Assembly (NCBI RefSeq): GCF_002115785.1
Contig: NZ_JFJY01000007.1
Coordinates: forward strand, 62,001 to 126,000
Length of the DNA stretch: 64,000 nucleotides
Direction: 5' to 3'
From: Thalassospira sp. MCCC 1A03138
GTDB taxonomy: Bacteria > Pseudomonadota > Alphaproteobacteria > Rhodospirillales > Thalassospiraceae
The position numbers were made by a program, and so were the translations under genes. The notes under the pieces were generated by a model that worked only from the letters and a program-made list of their open reading frames with translations, did not search any database and had not been told where the DNA came from. Below, piece after piece: positions 1-9,247 of this stretch (position 1 is its first letter; every line of letters starts with the position of its first letter).

Positions 1-18
1 CCATATACAAACGTGACT

Positions 19-44
19 TTAATCGGTACACCTATACCGATTAA
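19..44. promoter_or_regulatory. 10-bp inverted repeat, candidate operator
   Basis: TTAATCGGTA (19-28) and TACCGATTAA (35-44) form a perfect 10-bp inverted repeat with a 6-base spacer, about 115 bases before the ETF-QO start. No T-run follows it, so it looks like a dimer-binding operator rather than a terminator. Such a site would suit a TetR- or GntR-type regulator of fatty-acid or branched-chain acid oxidation, but the cognate regulator is not in the window. The gene to the left of the site is outside the window and could equally be the target. Confidence 0.45.
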
Positions 45-159
45 CCAATGAATGCGAGAAATCAGGGCTTGGGCGAGACTCTGATCGGTGAATACCGGCT
101 TGTGACCCATACGGACGGAAACAGTCCGAAACGGTCGGCAGCCAAAGGAGAGAGGCCAT

Positions 160-1797
160 ATGGAACGCGAATCCATGGAATTTGACGTGGTTGTCGTCGG
201 TGCCGGTGTATCCGGTCTGTCGGCTGCCATTCGACTGATGCAACTCGCCCAGGAACATGAAAAAGAAATCACCGTCTGTGTGGTGGAAAAAGGTTCCGAA
301 GTCGGCGCGCATACGCTTTCGGGTGCGGTGATGGAACCGCGTTCGATGAACGAACTTTTCCCCGACTGGAAAGAACGCGGCGCACCGCTGAATGTCCCCG
401 CTGGCAAGGACGAGTTCCTGATGCTGAGCGAAACCGGCGGTATCAAGCTCCCCACCCCACCGCAGATGCATAACAAGGGCAACTATATCGTCAGCCTCGG
501 CAATGTGTGCCGCTGGCTTGGCGAACAGGCCGAAGCCATGGGGATCGAAGTTTATCCCGGCTTTGCTGCCGCCGAAGTCCTGTTTAACGAGGACGGTTCG
601 GTCAAGGGGATCGCGACCGGCGATATGGGTATCCAACGCGATGGCACGCCCGGCCCGAACCACGAACCGGGCATGGAACTGCATGCGAAATACACCTTCT
701 TTGCCGAAGGCTGCCGTGGCTCGCTGTCCGAACAGCTGATCAAAAAGTTTGATCTGCGCAAAAATTCCGATCCGCAAACCTATGGCATCGGGATCAAGGA
801 ACTCTGGGAAGTTGACCCCGAAGTTCACGAAGAAGGCAAAATCACCCATACCACCGGCTGGCCGCTTGATAAAAACACCTATGGCGGGTCGTTCCTGTAT
901 CACCTTGACAACAATCAGGTGGTGGTCGGCTTCGTGATCGGGCTTGATTACGAAAACCCGCATCTGAGCCCGTTTGACGAATTCCAGCGTTTCAAAACCC
1001 ACCCGAAAGTCCGCAAGATTTTCGAAAAGGGCCGCCGCATTTCTTACGGCGCGCGCGCGCTGAACGAAGGCGGGTTCCAGTCGATCCCCGATCTGGTCTT
1101 CCCCGGTGGCTGTCTGATCGGCTGTTCGGCCGGTTTCATGAATGTGCCGAAAATCAAGGGTTCACACACCGCGATGAAGACCGGCATGCTCGCCGCCGAA
1201 GCCGCGTTCGAGGCGCTAAGTGCCGAAACACCGCCCGCTTCGATGGAAAGCTACCCGGAAAAGCTTAAAAACAGCTGGGTCTATCCCGAACTGCACAAGG
1301 TGCGCAACATCCGCCCAAGCTTCGCCAAATGGGGCTTCTGGGGCGGCATGGCCTATAGTGCGGTTGATACCTATCTGTTCGGTGGCAAGGCCCCCTGGAC
1401 CTTCAAGAACCATGAGGACCATGCCTGCCTGAAACCGGCTGCCGACATGCCGAAAATCGACTATCCGAAACCGGATGGCAAAATCAGCTTCGACAAGCTG
1501 TCGTCGGTGTTCCTGTCAAACACCAACCACAGCGAAGATCAGCCGATCCATCTGACGCTCAAGGATGCCAGCGTGCCGGTGAACGTCAACCTTGCGGTCT
1601 ATGACGGGCCCGAAGCCCGCTTCTGCCCGGCTGGCGTTTACGAATTTGTCGCGGACGAGGACAAAGGCGGCAAACGTCTGCAGATCAACGCGCAGAACTG
1701 CGTGCATTGCAAGACATGCGACATCAAGGACCCGACCCAGAACATCGTCTGGGTGGTGCCCGAAGGGGGCGGCGGCCCGAACTATCCCAATATGTAA
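160..1797 (+). CDS. Electron transfer flavoprotein-ubiquinone oxidoreductase
   Basis: Membrane-associated flavoprotein that passes electrons from reduced ETF, and so from acyl-CoA and other dehydrogenases, to ubiquinone. The 545-residue length matches the family. An N-terminal FAD dinucleotide-binding motif GxGxxG lies at residues 14-19 (GAGVSG). The C-terminus carries the 4Fe-4S ferredoxin-like part with Cys489, Cys514, Cys517 and Cys520 (CPAG and CVHCKTC). The ATG at 160 follows a good Shine-Dalgarno sequence (AAAGGAGAG, about 145-153). The gene stands alone between an inverted repeat upstream and a strong terminator downstream. It would serve the acyl-CoA dehydrogenases of this genome, including the methylsuccinyl-CoA dehydrogenase at 53.4 kb; that link is inference. 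Confidence 0.95.
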   Translation: MERESMEFDVVVVGAGVSGLSAAIRLMQLAQEHEKEITVCVVEKGSEVGAHTLSGAVMEPRSMNELFPDWKERGAPLNVPAGKDEFLMLSETGGIKLPTPPQMHNKGNYIVSLGNVCRWLGEQAEAMGIEVYPGFAAAEVLFNEDGSVKGIATGDMGIQRDGTPGPNHEPGMELHAKYTFFAEGCRGSLSEQLIKKFDLRKNSDPQTYGIGIKELWEVDPEVHEEGKITHTTGWPLDKNTYGGSFLYHLDNNQVVVGFVIGLDYENPHLSPFDEFQRFKTHPKVRKIFEKGRRISYGARALNEGGFQSIPDLVFPGGCLIGCSAGFMNVPKIKGSHTAMKTGMLAAEAAFEALSAETPPASMESYPEKLKNSWVYPELHKVRNIRPSFAKWGFWGGMAYSAVDTYLFGGKAPWTFKNHEDHACLKPAADMPKIDYPKPDGKISFDKLSSVFLSNTNHSEDQPIHLTLKDASVPVNVNLAVYDGPEARFCPAGVYEFVADEDKGGKRLQINAQNCVHCKTCDIKDPTQNIVWVVPEGGGGPNYPNM

Positions 1798-1804
1798 TGC
1801 ATAA

Positions 1805-1833
1805 AAAAAGGGCCGCATGAAGCGGCCCTTTTT
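1805..1833. terminator. Bidirectional Rho-independent terminator
   Basis: A perfect 12-bp stem (1805-1816 with 1822-1833) is A-rich on its left side and T-rich on its right, so it can stop transcription from both sides. It lies between the convergent ETF-QO and aldehyde dehydrogenase genes. Confidence 0.9.
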
Positions 1834-1859
1834 CGTGATCCTGATGATCGATATGCGCC

Positions 1860-3389
1860 CTATTCCGGCGCATAGCCAAATGCGGCGGGCGGATTGGCCG
1901 CCGTTTCGGTCCAGACACTTTTAGGCTGCATATATTCCATCAACCCTTCCTTGCCGCTGGATCGGCCATAGCCACTGGCACCAAACCCGCCAAAGGGCGA
2001 CATGACATTGATCGTCTTGTAACTGTTGATCCAGAACGTCCCGGCACGCACATTGGCCGCCACCCGGTGCGCCCGGTCAACCGATTGCGTCCACACCGCC
2101 CCGGCCAGACCAAACTTGCTGTCATTGGCAATCGCAACCGCCTCTGCCTCATCATCAAACGGGATGACGGAAACCACCGGGCCAAAGATTTCCTCGCGCG
2201 CAATCGCCATGTCATTGCGCACATTGCCCAACACCGTCGGACGCAGGAAATAACCTTCCTCACACCCTTCCGGGCGAACGCCGCCTGCCAGCAGTTCCGC
2301 GCCTTCTTTCTGACCCGCCGCAACCAATCGGCGCACGGTCTGATATTGCGCGTCATTGTTGATCGGGCCGATCTGGGTTGCGCTATCCATCGGATCACCG
2401 ACCGGAATGCGATTGGCCCCATCGACCAGCATATCAAGGAACCGGTCCATCACATTTCGCTGCACCAGAAGACGCGATCCCGCGACACAGCTTTGCCCCG
2501 CGCCGCTAAAGATCGCGGCCTGCGCACCCAAGACCGCGCGCTTAAGGTCCGCATCTCCAAACACGATATTGGCCGATTTCCCGCCAAGCTCCAAAACACA
2601 GGGTACAATGTTCTGGGCCGCCTGAGCGGCGATAATCGCCCCCGTGCGCGGCGACCCGACAAACACCACCTTGCGCGTCACGTCATGGGTGGTCGCCGCC
2701 ACCCCGGTCGTGGCGCCAAGCCCGGTCAGAACCGTAATCACCCCATCGGGCAAACCGGCCTTTTTCGATAAAACCCCAAGTGCCAGCGAGGTCAAAGGCG
2801 TCATTTCGGACGGCTTCAGAACCGCCGCATTGCCGGTGCAAAGGGCCGGGGCCAACTGCCATCCGGCGGTAAAGATCGGTGCATTCCACGGCGTAATCTG
2901 TGTCACCACGCCATACGGTTCGGGACGGGTATAGTTCAGATGGCTGGTCGGGACCGGGATCACATCACCATGCAGCTTGTCGGCCCAACCGGCGTAATAT
3001 TCAAACATCTCCGCGACTTTAAGGACTTCAACCTTGGTATCGCGGATCGGCTTGCCTGCCGTCACGGTTTCCAGCAACGCAAGCTGATCAAGGTGATCAC
3101 GCACCTGTTGCCCGATCCGCCACATGATCCGGCCACGTTCAGCCGCCGTCATGCCCCACCAGACTTTCTGTCCGGCACTGGCCGCCTGCATCGCCGCATC
3201 AACAACGTCCGCCCCGGCATCCTTAAGCGTCAAAAACGCCTTGCCGGTTGCCGGGTCGATCAGGTCGAACATATCACCGCGCCCGGGCATCATCGCCCCA
3301 TTGACCCAGCTTCCGATCTCATCGCTGCCAAAAAACGGCGCCAACGCCTTGTGATAGTCACGCGCCATCATTTTGCTATCGCTGCTCAT
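1860..3389 (-). CDS. NAD(P)-dependent aldehyde dehydrogenase
   Basis: Aldehyde dehydrogenase superfamily enzyme of 509 residues, oxidising an aldehyde to the acid. The fold signatures are all present: Asn169 in PWNAP, general base Glu267 in LELGGK and nucleophile Cys301 in GQSC. The open frame extends ten codons further, but the ATG at 3389 is preferred because AAAGGAG precedes it by seven bases and it overlaps the stop of the upstream dehydrogenase gene (ATGA). This coupling says the two products work together, for example on a hydroxyacid-semialdehyde pair. It resembles betaine/aminoaldehyde-type ALDHs more than the CoA-acylating methylmalonate-semialdehyde type, but the substrate cannot be read from sequence. 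Confidence 0.9.
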   Translation of the reverse strand: MSSDSKMMARDYHKALAPFFGSDEIGSWVNGAMMPGRGDMFDLIDPATGKAFLTLKDAGADVVDAAMQAASAGQKVWWGMTAAERGRIMWRIGQQVRDHLDQLALLETVTAGKPIRDTKVEVLKVAEMFEYYAGWADKLHGDVIPVPTSHLNYTRPEPYGVVTQITPWNAPIFTAGWQLAPALCTGNAAVLKPSEMTPLTSLALGVLSKKAGLPDGVITVLTGLGATTGVAATTHDVTRKVVFVGSPRTGAIIAAQAAQNIVPCVLELGGKSANIVFGDADLKRAVLGAQAAIFSGAGQSCVAGSRLLVQRNVMDRFLDMLVDGANRIPVGDPMDSATQIGPINNDAQYQTVRRLVAAGQKEGAELLAGGVRPEGCEEGYFLRPTVLGNVRNDMAIAREEIFGPVVSVIPFDDEAEAVAIANDSKFGLAGAVWTQSVDRAHRVAANVRAGTFWINSYKTINVMSPFGGFGASGYGRSSGKEGLMEYMQPKSVWTETAANPPAAFGYAPE

Positions 3390-4285
3390 GATTTGGCTCC
3401 TTTGTGGGCTGGGTCGCATTCGGTGATACGGTTGAAATCGGCATTGTCAGACAGCAGTTCCTCGCTCGCCGCCCAGATCTGCCCCGCCAGTTCCGAAACC
3501 GGCATCGCAACACTCTTTTCCTTGGCCAGCGCCATGGCAAGGCGCACGTCCTTTCGCATCAATCCCATGGTAAAACCGCTGTCAAAGGCCCCATTCATCA
3601 CCCATTTCGGATAATTGACCTCGCTGATCGCACTGCGACCCGATCCGGCATTCAGGGCCGCAATCAGGTTTTCGGTGGTTACCCCCGCCGCAGTACCAAG
3701 CCGCACCGCCTCGCTCATGGTCAGAAGGTGGCTTGCCACCAGCATGTTATTGACGATCTTGACCGCATGGCCCGCCCCCACCGGCCCGACATGGGTGATC
3801 TTCCCGCCCAGCGAATTCAGGACCGGCATCGCACGCGCCACATCGGCATCCCCGCCGCCGACCATCATGGTCAGATTGCCGCTATTGGCACCGGCCGGTC
3901 CGCCGCTGACCGGCGCATCAATCAGGATATGCCCCTGCATGCGCAGCGCCGCATCAAGTTCGCGGGTCACATCGGGCTCGGACGTGGTGGTATCAATCAC
4001 CAATCGCGGATCGATATCACGTCCGCCAAGGCCCTCATCACCGCCAAGAACCTTGCGCACATGGTTTGCCGTCGGCAATGACAGGATGATCGTCGGGCAC
4101 GCCTCAAACAATTCGGACAGTCCGGCGACAATCGTCACCCCCGATGCGGCGGCCTTGGCCTGGCATTCCATCGAAACATCAAACCCGATGACCGAAAAAC
4201 CATCCCGCAACAGGGTGCGCGCCATGCCCAGCCCCATATTGCCAAGACCAACGACACCAATGGTGCCGGTTTCTGGATTACTCAC
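3386..4285 (-). CDS. 3-hydroxyisobutyrate dehydrogenase-family oxidoreductase
   Basis: Beta-hydroxyacid dehydrogenase of 299 residues. It shows the NAD-binding GLGNMG motif (residues 13-18), the substrate-binding loop DAPVSGGPAGA (123-133) and the catalytic lysine in GHAVKIVNN (Lys176). Family members reversibly oxidise 3-hydroxyisobutyrate, tartronate semialdehyde or related 3-hydroxy acids. The frame stays open to 4519, but the GTG at 4285 is chosen because AAGAGG lies just upstream and the protein then begins where the family does. It is the first gene of a two-gene operon with the aldehyde dehydrogenase and is transcribed divergently from a LysR regulator. That arrangement suggests regulated catabolism of one compound. 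Confidence 0.88.
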   Translation of the reverse strand: MSNPETGTIGVVGLGNMGLGMARTLLRDGFSVIGFDVSMECQAKAAASGVTIVAGLSELFEACPTIILSLPTANHVRKVLGGDEGLGGRDIDPRLVIDTTTSEPDVTRELDAALRMQGHILIDAPVSGGPAGANSGNLTMMVGGGDADVARAMPVLNSLGGKITHVGPVGAGHAVKIVNNMLVASHLLTMSEAVRLGTAAGVTTENLIAALNAGSGRSAISEVNYPKWVMNGAFDSGFTMGLMRKDVRLAMALAKEKSVAMPVSELAGQIWAASEELLSDNADFNRITECDPAHKGAKS

Positions 4286-4444
4286 GATATTTGCCTCTTT
4301 GCTTTCAGACAGCCGGGCGCAGCCGGTCAAGGCACGCGCCTTCCCGTCACGGCACCGATGCGGTCCGATGTGATTTTTTGATTTTGCCCCCGAACTTTCC
4401 GGTGGATATCGGGCGAACTCAAGATCAATTGCCGGAACATGTTG

Positions 4445-4459
4445 TTGCCGAAACAGCAA
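4445..4459. promoter_or_regulatory. LysR-type dyad TTGC-N7-GCAA (site 1)
   Basis: The sequence TTGCCG-AAACA-GCAACACA (dyad core 4445-4459) lies in the 245-base space between the divergent dehydrogenase and lysR genes. It has the T-rich/A-rich dyad shape of LysR operators. The same pattern recurs at 5476-5490 upstream of the next operon, with 14 of 19 positions kept. Confidence 0.5.
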
Positions 4460-4530
4460 CACATGTGGTCTGATTAGGTGATCAGGCACACCGCCCGAAA
4501 CATCGACCACCATTGTCATGCAGTAACATC

Positions 4531-5460
4531 ATGAAGATCGACGACAAGCCGCTGCGTTATTTCCTTGCCGTGTTCGAGGCCGGATCCATCCGCACCGCGG
4601 CCGAAAATCTGCGCATTGCCCCATCCGCAATCAGCCGCCAGATCGCCGCCCTCGAAGCCCATCTTGAAACGCTTCTGATGGAACGCACCAAACGCGGCAT
4701 CATTTTCACGGAATCGGGCCATATGGTTGCCGCCCATGCCAGACGGCGCTTTGAAATGGACGAAGCCTTTTCGGTCGATCTGGCGGCTGCGCGCGGTGCC
4801 ATCGCCGGAACCGTCCGCATTGCGACCGGCGAGGGATTTGTGGTCGATCTGGTCAATCACGTTGTCCGCCCGCTTCGCGATGAATTCCCCGATATCCGCC
4901 TTGAAATCGACGTCGCGGGTACTGAAAAAATCACCCACGGCATCCTGCGCGATGATTACGATATGGGGCTTGTATTCAACCCGCCGCGCAATCCCGATCT
5001 GGAACTACTGGCCGAGGATCACGCACCGCTTTGCGCCCTTGTCCCGCCGGGATTTGATCTGGCGAAAAAGGAAAGCTGCACGCTTTCCGATACGCTGAAT
5101 TACCCGGCGGCCTTGCTTAACCCGCATTTTGGCGTTGCCAAACTTCTGGCCAATGTCGATCAGGGCAACCGGCTGGCCCGTGATGCGTTCCTGACCGCCG
5201 ATTCGATCAATGTCGCGGTGCATTTCGTGCTGTCAGGCGGCGGCATCACCTTTCTTCCGGCCTTTGCCGTATCCCGACAATTACGCAGGGGCGAGGTCGT
5301 CGCGATCCCGATGACCGACCCTTTTCTCGCCCGTGTTCCATCCCATCTTCTGGTGCGCAAGGGACGCCCGAAAACCGCCGCTGTTCGGGCGGTTACCGGC
5401 ATGATCCGCGACCGGATGGAGGCCTTCGGCTCCGCCTGGTATCCCGAAGAACACGCATAG
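4531..5460 (+). CDS. LysR-family transcriptional regulator
   Basis: A 309-residue regulator with the N-terminal winged helix-turn-helix at about residues 5-64 (LRYFLAVFEAGSIRTAAENL, then PSAISRQIAALE) and a periplasmic-binding-protein-like effector domain behind it. The ATG at 4531 gives the usual LysR N-terminus. A TTG at 4513 is in frame but lies further from the helix-turn-helix, and neither start has a clear ribosome-binding site. The gene is divergent from the dehydrogenase pair and precedes the DUF3100/amidohydrolase operon. Identical dyads on both sides of it suggest that it autoregulates and controls both operons. The effector is unknown. Confidence 0.9.
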   Translation: MKIDDKPLRYFLAVFEAGSIRTAAENLRIAPSAISRQIAALEAHLETLLMERTKRGIIFTESGHMVAAHARRRFEMDEAFSVDLAAARGAIAGTVRIATGEGFVVDLVNHVVRPLRDEFPDIRLEIDVAGTEKITHGILRDDYDMGLVFNPPRNPDLELLAEDHAPLCALVPPGFDLAKKESCTLSDTLNYPAALLNPHFGVAKLLANVDQGNRLARDAFLTADSINVAVHFVLSGGGITFLPAFAVSRQLRRGEVVAIPMTDPFLARVPSHLLVRKGRPKTAAVRAVTGMIRDRMEAFGSAWYPEEHA

Positions 5461-5472
5461 CATCAAGGTACC

Positions 5473-5491
5473 TGTTGCCGTTCTGGCAACA
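5473..5491. promoter_or_regulatory. LysR-type dyad TGTTGCC-N5-GGCAACA (site 2)
   Basis: A perfect 7-bp inverted repeat (5473-5479 and 5485-5491) starts 13 bases after lysR. Read as TTGCCG-TTCTG-GCAACACA it matches site 1 at 4445 in both half-sites and in the trailing ACACA. It lies about 190 bases before the next gene. There is no T-run, so a terminator is unlikely. Confidence 0.5.
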
Positions 5492-5682
5492 CAAGCATCC
5501 CAAAATGGCACTTGCTCCACCCCGGTCGAGTTTTCATTGTCGGACAAAATCCCCGGCGCCAAAAATGGCAGAATTGTGAAATCTGCCAATGCCGGGATAC
5601 CGCAGGGATGATGCAACAGTTCTGGCCTTTTTTGACCGTGGCCATGGTTGCGTCGAACACGCCACGTCAAGGAGACTGGGAA

Positions 5683-6513
5683 ATGAACGCGCTTCGGGGA
5701 CAATTGGAGCTCTGGCGGCTCCACCTCGCCGTTATCGTACTCGGCGCCATCGCCGAACTGATCGGCATTCAGAAAATTCCGTTGGGCATCGGCGCGATCC
5801 TGCTGCTGCCGCTGCTTTATGCCTTCGTCATGGCGGCATTGATGAACCCGAATGTCATGCCGAAATTCGGAAAATTCATCCGCCAGAAGGAAGTCGCCGC
5901 CGCATCGCCGCTGATCGTGATCGCGATCATGCCGTTCATTGCGAAATTCGGCACCACCATCGGCCCGGCAATCGAAACCATTATCGCAGCCGGCCCGGCC
6001 CTTCTGTTGCAGGAACTGGGCAATCTCGGCACCATCGTTCTGGCCTTCCCGCTTGCGGTCTGGGGCCTGAAAATGGGCCGCGAGGCGATTGGCGCAACCT
6101 TCTCGATTGCACGTGAACCCAACCTTGCGATCATTGCCGACCGCTATACCCTCAAAAGCCCCGAGGGCACGGGTGTGATGGGCGTTTACGTGATTGGCAC
6201 CCTGTTTGGCACCTTCATCTTTGCCATTCTGGCGTCCCTTTTCGCCAGTGCGGATATCTTTGATCCGCGCGCCCTTGCCATGGCATGTGGCATCGGCAGT
6301 GGCTCGATGATGGCGGCCTGCACCGGCGCGCTGACCGAAGTCATTCCATCCATGAAGGACGAAATCCTTGCCCTTGCCGGGGCCAGCAACCTTCTGACCT
6401 ATGCGACCGGGCTTTATGCCGGGCTGTTCATCGCCCTTCCGATTGTTGAAAAACTCTATAACGCGACCGCTGGCAAAAACGATATCGCCACCGCAAACAA
6501 GAAGGAGGCCTGA
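5683..6513 (+). CDS. DUF3100-type polytopic membrane protein
   Basis: An integral membrane protein of 276 residues with about seven or eight hydrophobic segments beginning near residue 13. Glycine-rich loops such as GTTIGPAIET and CGIGSGSMMAACTGAL recall transporters of the ion-coupled or concentrative type. I recognise it as DUF3100-like, a family with no proven function. The ATG at 5683 is chosen because CAAGGAGAC precedes it at the right spacing; the frame itself opens further upstream. The next gene, a smaller membrane protein, begins two bases after its stop and an M20 amidohydrolase follows. Two-part uptake of an N-acyl or N-carbamoyl compound is a reasonable inference. Confidence 0.7.
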   Translation: MNALRGQLELWRLHLAVIVLGAIAELIGIQKIPLGIGAILLLPLLYAFVMAALMNPNVMPKFGKFIRQKEVAAASPLIVIAIMPFIAKFGTTIGPAIETIIAAGPALLLQELGNLGTIVLAFPLAVWGLKMGREAIGATFSIAREPNLAIIADRYTLKSPEGTGVMGVYVIGTLFGTFIFAILASLFASADIFDPRALAMACGIGSGSMMAACTGALTEVIPSMKDEILALAGASNLLTYATGLYAGLFIALPIVEKLYNATAGKNDIATANKKEA

Positions 6514-6515
6514 TC

Positions 6516-7004
6516 ATGTCCGAGAACGCAATTGCAATGGAACGTACCCGTCCGAACATTGATCTGACAGATCACGCCGTCACCCTTGTCATTGTCTGTC
6601 TTGTCGGGCTGGTGATGAATACCGTCGGTCCGGCCATCCCGCTTGCCGATGGTTTTGTCGGCATGGTGGTGATTTATCTGATCACCATGGTCGGCCTGCT
6701 TCTGACCCGCTTTGCACCTTTCTATCTGCCAAGCGTCGCATGGATTTCGCTGGTCGGTATCCTCGCGACCTTGCCCTGGACCCCGGGTTCGGAATGGATC
6801 GTCGAACAGGCCAAATCGGTCAACTTCCTGGCCCTTGCCACCCCGGCCCTTGCCTATGCCGGCTTTGCGATTGCCAAAAAGGAAATCGAGGTCGCCAAGC
6901 ATTCCGGCTGGAAACTGGCACTGGTTGCCTGCCTTGTCTTCCTTGGCACCTATGCCGGTTCGGTTCTGGTGGCCGAACTGATCCTGCGCCTGCAAGGCGC
7001 CTGA
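6516..7004 (+). CDS. Small four-helix membrane protein, partner of DUF3100
   Basis: A 162-residue protein with four to five predicted membrane spans (about residues 22-40, 48-66, 70-90, 103-120 and 136-155) and no soluble domain. AAGGAGG at 6502-6508 sits inside the 3' end of the preceding gene and the ATG follows two bases after that gene's stop, so the two are translationally coupled. The likely role is the second component of a split transporter with the DUF3100 protein. I do not recognise a characterised homologue. Confidence 0.65.
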   Translation: MSENAIAMERTRPNIDLTDHAVTLVIVCLVGLVMNTVGPAIPLADGFVGMVVIYLITMVGLLLTRFAPFYLPSVAWISLVGILATLPWTPGSEWIVEQAKSVNFLALATPALAYAGFAIAKKEIEVAKHSGWKLALVACLVFLGTYAGSVLVAELILRLQGA

Positions 7005-7018
7005 TCAGACACCATATG

Positions 7019-7043
7019 AACGGGGGCGATCGCGTCCCCGTTT
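7019..7043 (+). terminator. Possible hairpin between transporter genes and amidohydrolase
   Basis: AACGGGG (7019-7025) pairs with CCCCGTT (7036-7042) around a 10-base loop, but only a short T-run follows. It may attenuate rather than end transcription into the amidohydrolase gene. Confidence 0.35.
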
Positions 7044-7103
7044 ATCGCGGGGCTCCGATGCCCACGATAAGACCCCCGCTTTTGATATGACACACGACAG
7101 AGT

Positions 7104-8294
7104 ATGCAGATGACAGTCTCCGCTTCCTCCCTTCATCCTCGTGCCACCCAACTCGTTGATGAATTTACGGCCTGGCGACATCATCTGCATGCTCACCCCG
7201 AAACCGCGTTCGAGGAAAAGCTGACCAGCGCCTTTGTCGCGGAAAAGCTTCAATCCTTCGGGCTGGACGTCAAGACCGGCATCGCCAAAACCGGCGTGGT
7301 CGCCACCCTTCAGGGCAAAGGTGGACCCGGTAAACGCATTGGCCTTCGCGCCGACATGGATGCGCTTGATATCCACGAAACCACCAATCTGCCCTATGCC
7401 TCGAAACATCCCGGCAAGATGCATGCCTGTGGTCATGATGGCCATATGACCATGCTACTCGGTGCGGCCAAAATCCTCGCCGAAAATCCTGATTTCACCG
7501 GTACGGTCGATTTCATCTTTCAGCCTGCCGAGGAAAACGAAGGCGGCGGGCGTGAAATGGTCGAAGAAGGCCTGTTTGACAGCCACCCTGCCGATGCAGT
7601 TTACGGCATGCATAACTGGCCCGGTCGCGATGTCGGCACCATGGCAATGAAGCCAGGCCCCATGATGGCCAGCTACGATATTTTTGAAATCGCGATTGAT
7701 GGCCGGGGCTGCCATGCCGCCATGCCACACCTTGGCCGCGATCCGATTACCGCTGCCGGTCAGGTGCTGCTGGCCCTGCAAACCATCACTGCGCGCAACG
7801 TCAATCCGCTGCAAAGTGCGGTGATCTCGCCCACCCAGATTTTCGCGGGCGACACATGGAATGTCATCCCCGATACCGCGACCATCCGCGGCACGGTCCG
7901 CACCTTCGCGCCCGACATTCAGGATCTGGTCGAAGAACGCCTTAAAACCGTTGCCGATGCCACCGCGCGCGCCTTTGATTGCACCGCGCGCGTCATGTAT
8001 CAGCGCCGCTACCCGGCCACGATTAACAGCGAAGGCGAAACCGCCATCGCCTTTGCCGCCGCCTCCCGCGTCGTCGGCGCCGATCAGATTGATCAGAACC
8101 CCGAACCCTCCATGGCCAGCGAGGATTTCGCGTTCATGCTCAATGCCAAACCCGGAAGCTACGTCTGGCTTGGCAACGGCCCGACCGATGGCAACTGCCT
8201 TCTGCATAACGCTGCCTATGATTTCAATGACGATGCCATCCCTTATGGCGTCAGTTATTGGATATCGCTGGTCGAGGAATGCCTTTCCGCATGA
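7104..8294 (+). CDS. M20-family amidohydrolase (hippurate/N-acyl amino acid hydrolase type)
   Basis: A cytoplasmic metal-dependent amidohydrolase of 396 residues, the usual length for the hippuricase/IAA-amino-acid hydrolase branch of peptidase family M20D. Metal-site residues are visible: Cys109 and His111 in HACGHDGHM, Glu143-Glu144 in QPAEEN and a later His in YGMHNWPG. Family members split N-acyl, N-benzoyl or N-carbamoyl amino acids. ATG 7104 and ATG 7110 are both possible and neither has a strong ribosome-binding site. Its position behind the two membrane genes suggests it hydrolyses the compound they import. No signal peptide is seen. Confidence 0.9.
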   Translation: MQMTVSASSLHPRATQLVDEFTAWRHHLHAHPETAFEEKLTSAFVAEKLQSFGLDVKTGIAKTGVVATLQGKGGPGKRIGLRADMDALDIHETTNLPYASKHPGKMHACGHDGHMTMLLGAAKILAENPDFTGTVDFIFQPAEENEGGGREMVEEGLFDSHPADAVYGMHNWPGRDVGTMAMKPGPMMASYDIFEIAIDGRGCHAAMPHLGRDPITAAGQVLLALQTITARNVNPLQSAVISPTQIFAGDTWNVIPDTATIRGTVRTFAPDIQDLVEERLKTVADATARAFDCTARVMYQRRYPATINSEGETAIAFAAASRVVGADQIDQNPEPSMASEDFAFMLNAKPGSYVWLGNGPTDGNCLLHNAAYDFNDDAIPYGVSYWISLVEECLSA

Positions 8295-8395
8295 TTTTCT
8301 GCATGATTTTCTGATCGGAATATCGCATTTTCCTTGTCTAATCCCCAATCTGCGCGTTCAATAGCCGCCCTTTTTTGACTGGCGATGGATGTGTG

Positions 8396-9019
8396 ATGGA
8401 AATCGCGATTGTAACGCTTGATGGTTTTAACGAGCTCGACAGCTTTGTCGCCCTGTCGATCCTGAACCGGGCCAAGGGCAATGGCCTTCGTGCCGTCATT
8501 ACCGGCACGGGCCAGTCCGTAACCTCGATGAACGGGGTCGAAGTCACGATACAGGAACCGTTATCCTTCACCGCGACGGCCGATGTCGTCCTGTTTGGCA
8601 GCGGCATCCACACCCGCGATCATATCAATGATCCCGACCTGATGGCACAGATCAACCTTGATCCGTCGCGCCAGATGATCGGCGCGCAATGTTCGGGTGT
8701 GCTGTTCCTGCATAAACTGGGCCTTCTGCCCGCAACCATCACGACGGATACCAAAACCCGGTCCCTTCTGGCGCGGACCGATACGGTCCTTGAAGACCGC
8801 CCGCTGGTCGCACAGGGCAATATCGTCACCAGTGGCGGCTGCCTGTCGTCGCACTATCTGGCCGGATGGGTTCTCGCACGTGCGCTTGGCACCGACAGGG
8901 CAATGTCGATCCTGGAATATGTCGCCCCGGTCGGCCAGAAATCGCAATTCACCAAACAGGCGCGCGACATCATCGTGCCCCAGCTTGATGTTCCGGCCAA
9001 ACGTCCGCTTTACTGCTAG
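8396..9019 (+). CDS. DJ-1/PfpI-family protein
   Basis: A 207-residue single-domain protein of the class I glutamine amidotransferase-like fold. It has the nucleophile-elbow cysteine Cys99 (GAQCSGVLF) and an acidic residue near the N-terminus (FNELD, residues 11-15), as in DJ-1/PfpI and isonitrile-hydratase-like proteins. No DNA-binding domain is attached, so it is not a GlxA-type regulator. The ATG at 8396 starts directly with the first beta strand (MEIAIVTLDGF). Its function is unknown: chaperone/deglycase, hydratase and detoxification roles occur in the family. It lies 101 bases after the amidohydrolase, possibly in the same transcript. Confidence 0.8.
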   Translation: MEIAIVTLDGFNELDSFVALSILNRAKGNGLRAVITGTGQSVTSMNGVEVTIQEPLSFTATADVVLFGSGIHTRDHINDPDLMAQINLDPSRQMIGAQCSGVLFLHKLGLLPATITTDTKTRSLLARTDTVLEDRPLVAQGNIVTSGGCLSSHYLAGWVLARALGTDRAMSILEYVAPVGQKSQFTKQARDIIVPQLDVPAKRPLYC

Positions 9020-9247
9020 GGTCACGCCCCATCACGAGAACGTTTTTGCCTTTGTGCAACCACCTGTGGGAAGTCATCGTACAATCCCGTATGCTGGCCT
9101 TTACGCAGGCTCACAACCGGTCGCGCAAAATGCAAATGCTTTGCCTTATATTTGCCGACTAGTTAGGGTTAGCTCAACAAAAGTTAGTGGCCCGCATTGA
9201 AGGCAAAAAATGCGGCCGGTCGGGAATTGCAGACGCAGGACAAGTTT

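Noticed and set aside
19-1002. 327-residue open frame on the minus strand
   Set aside because: Antisense shadow of ETF-QO; the plus-strand protein carries full family motifs and this one none.
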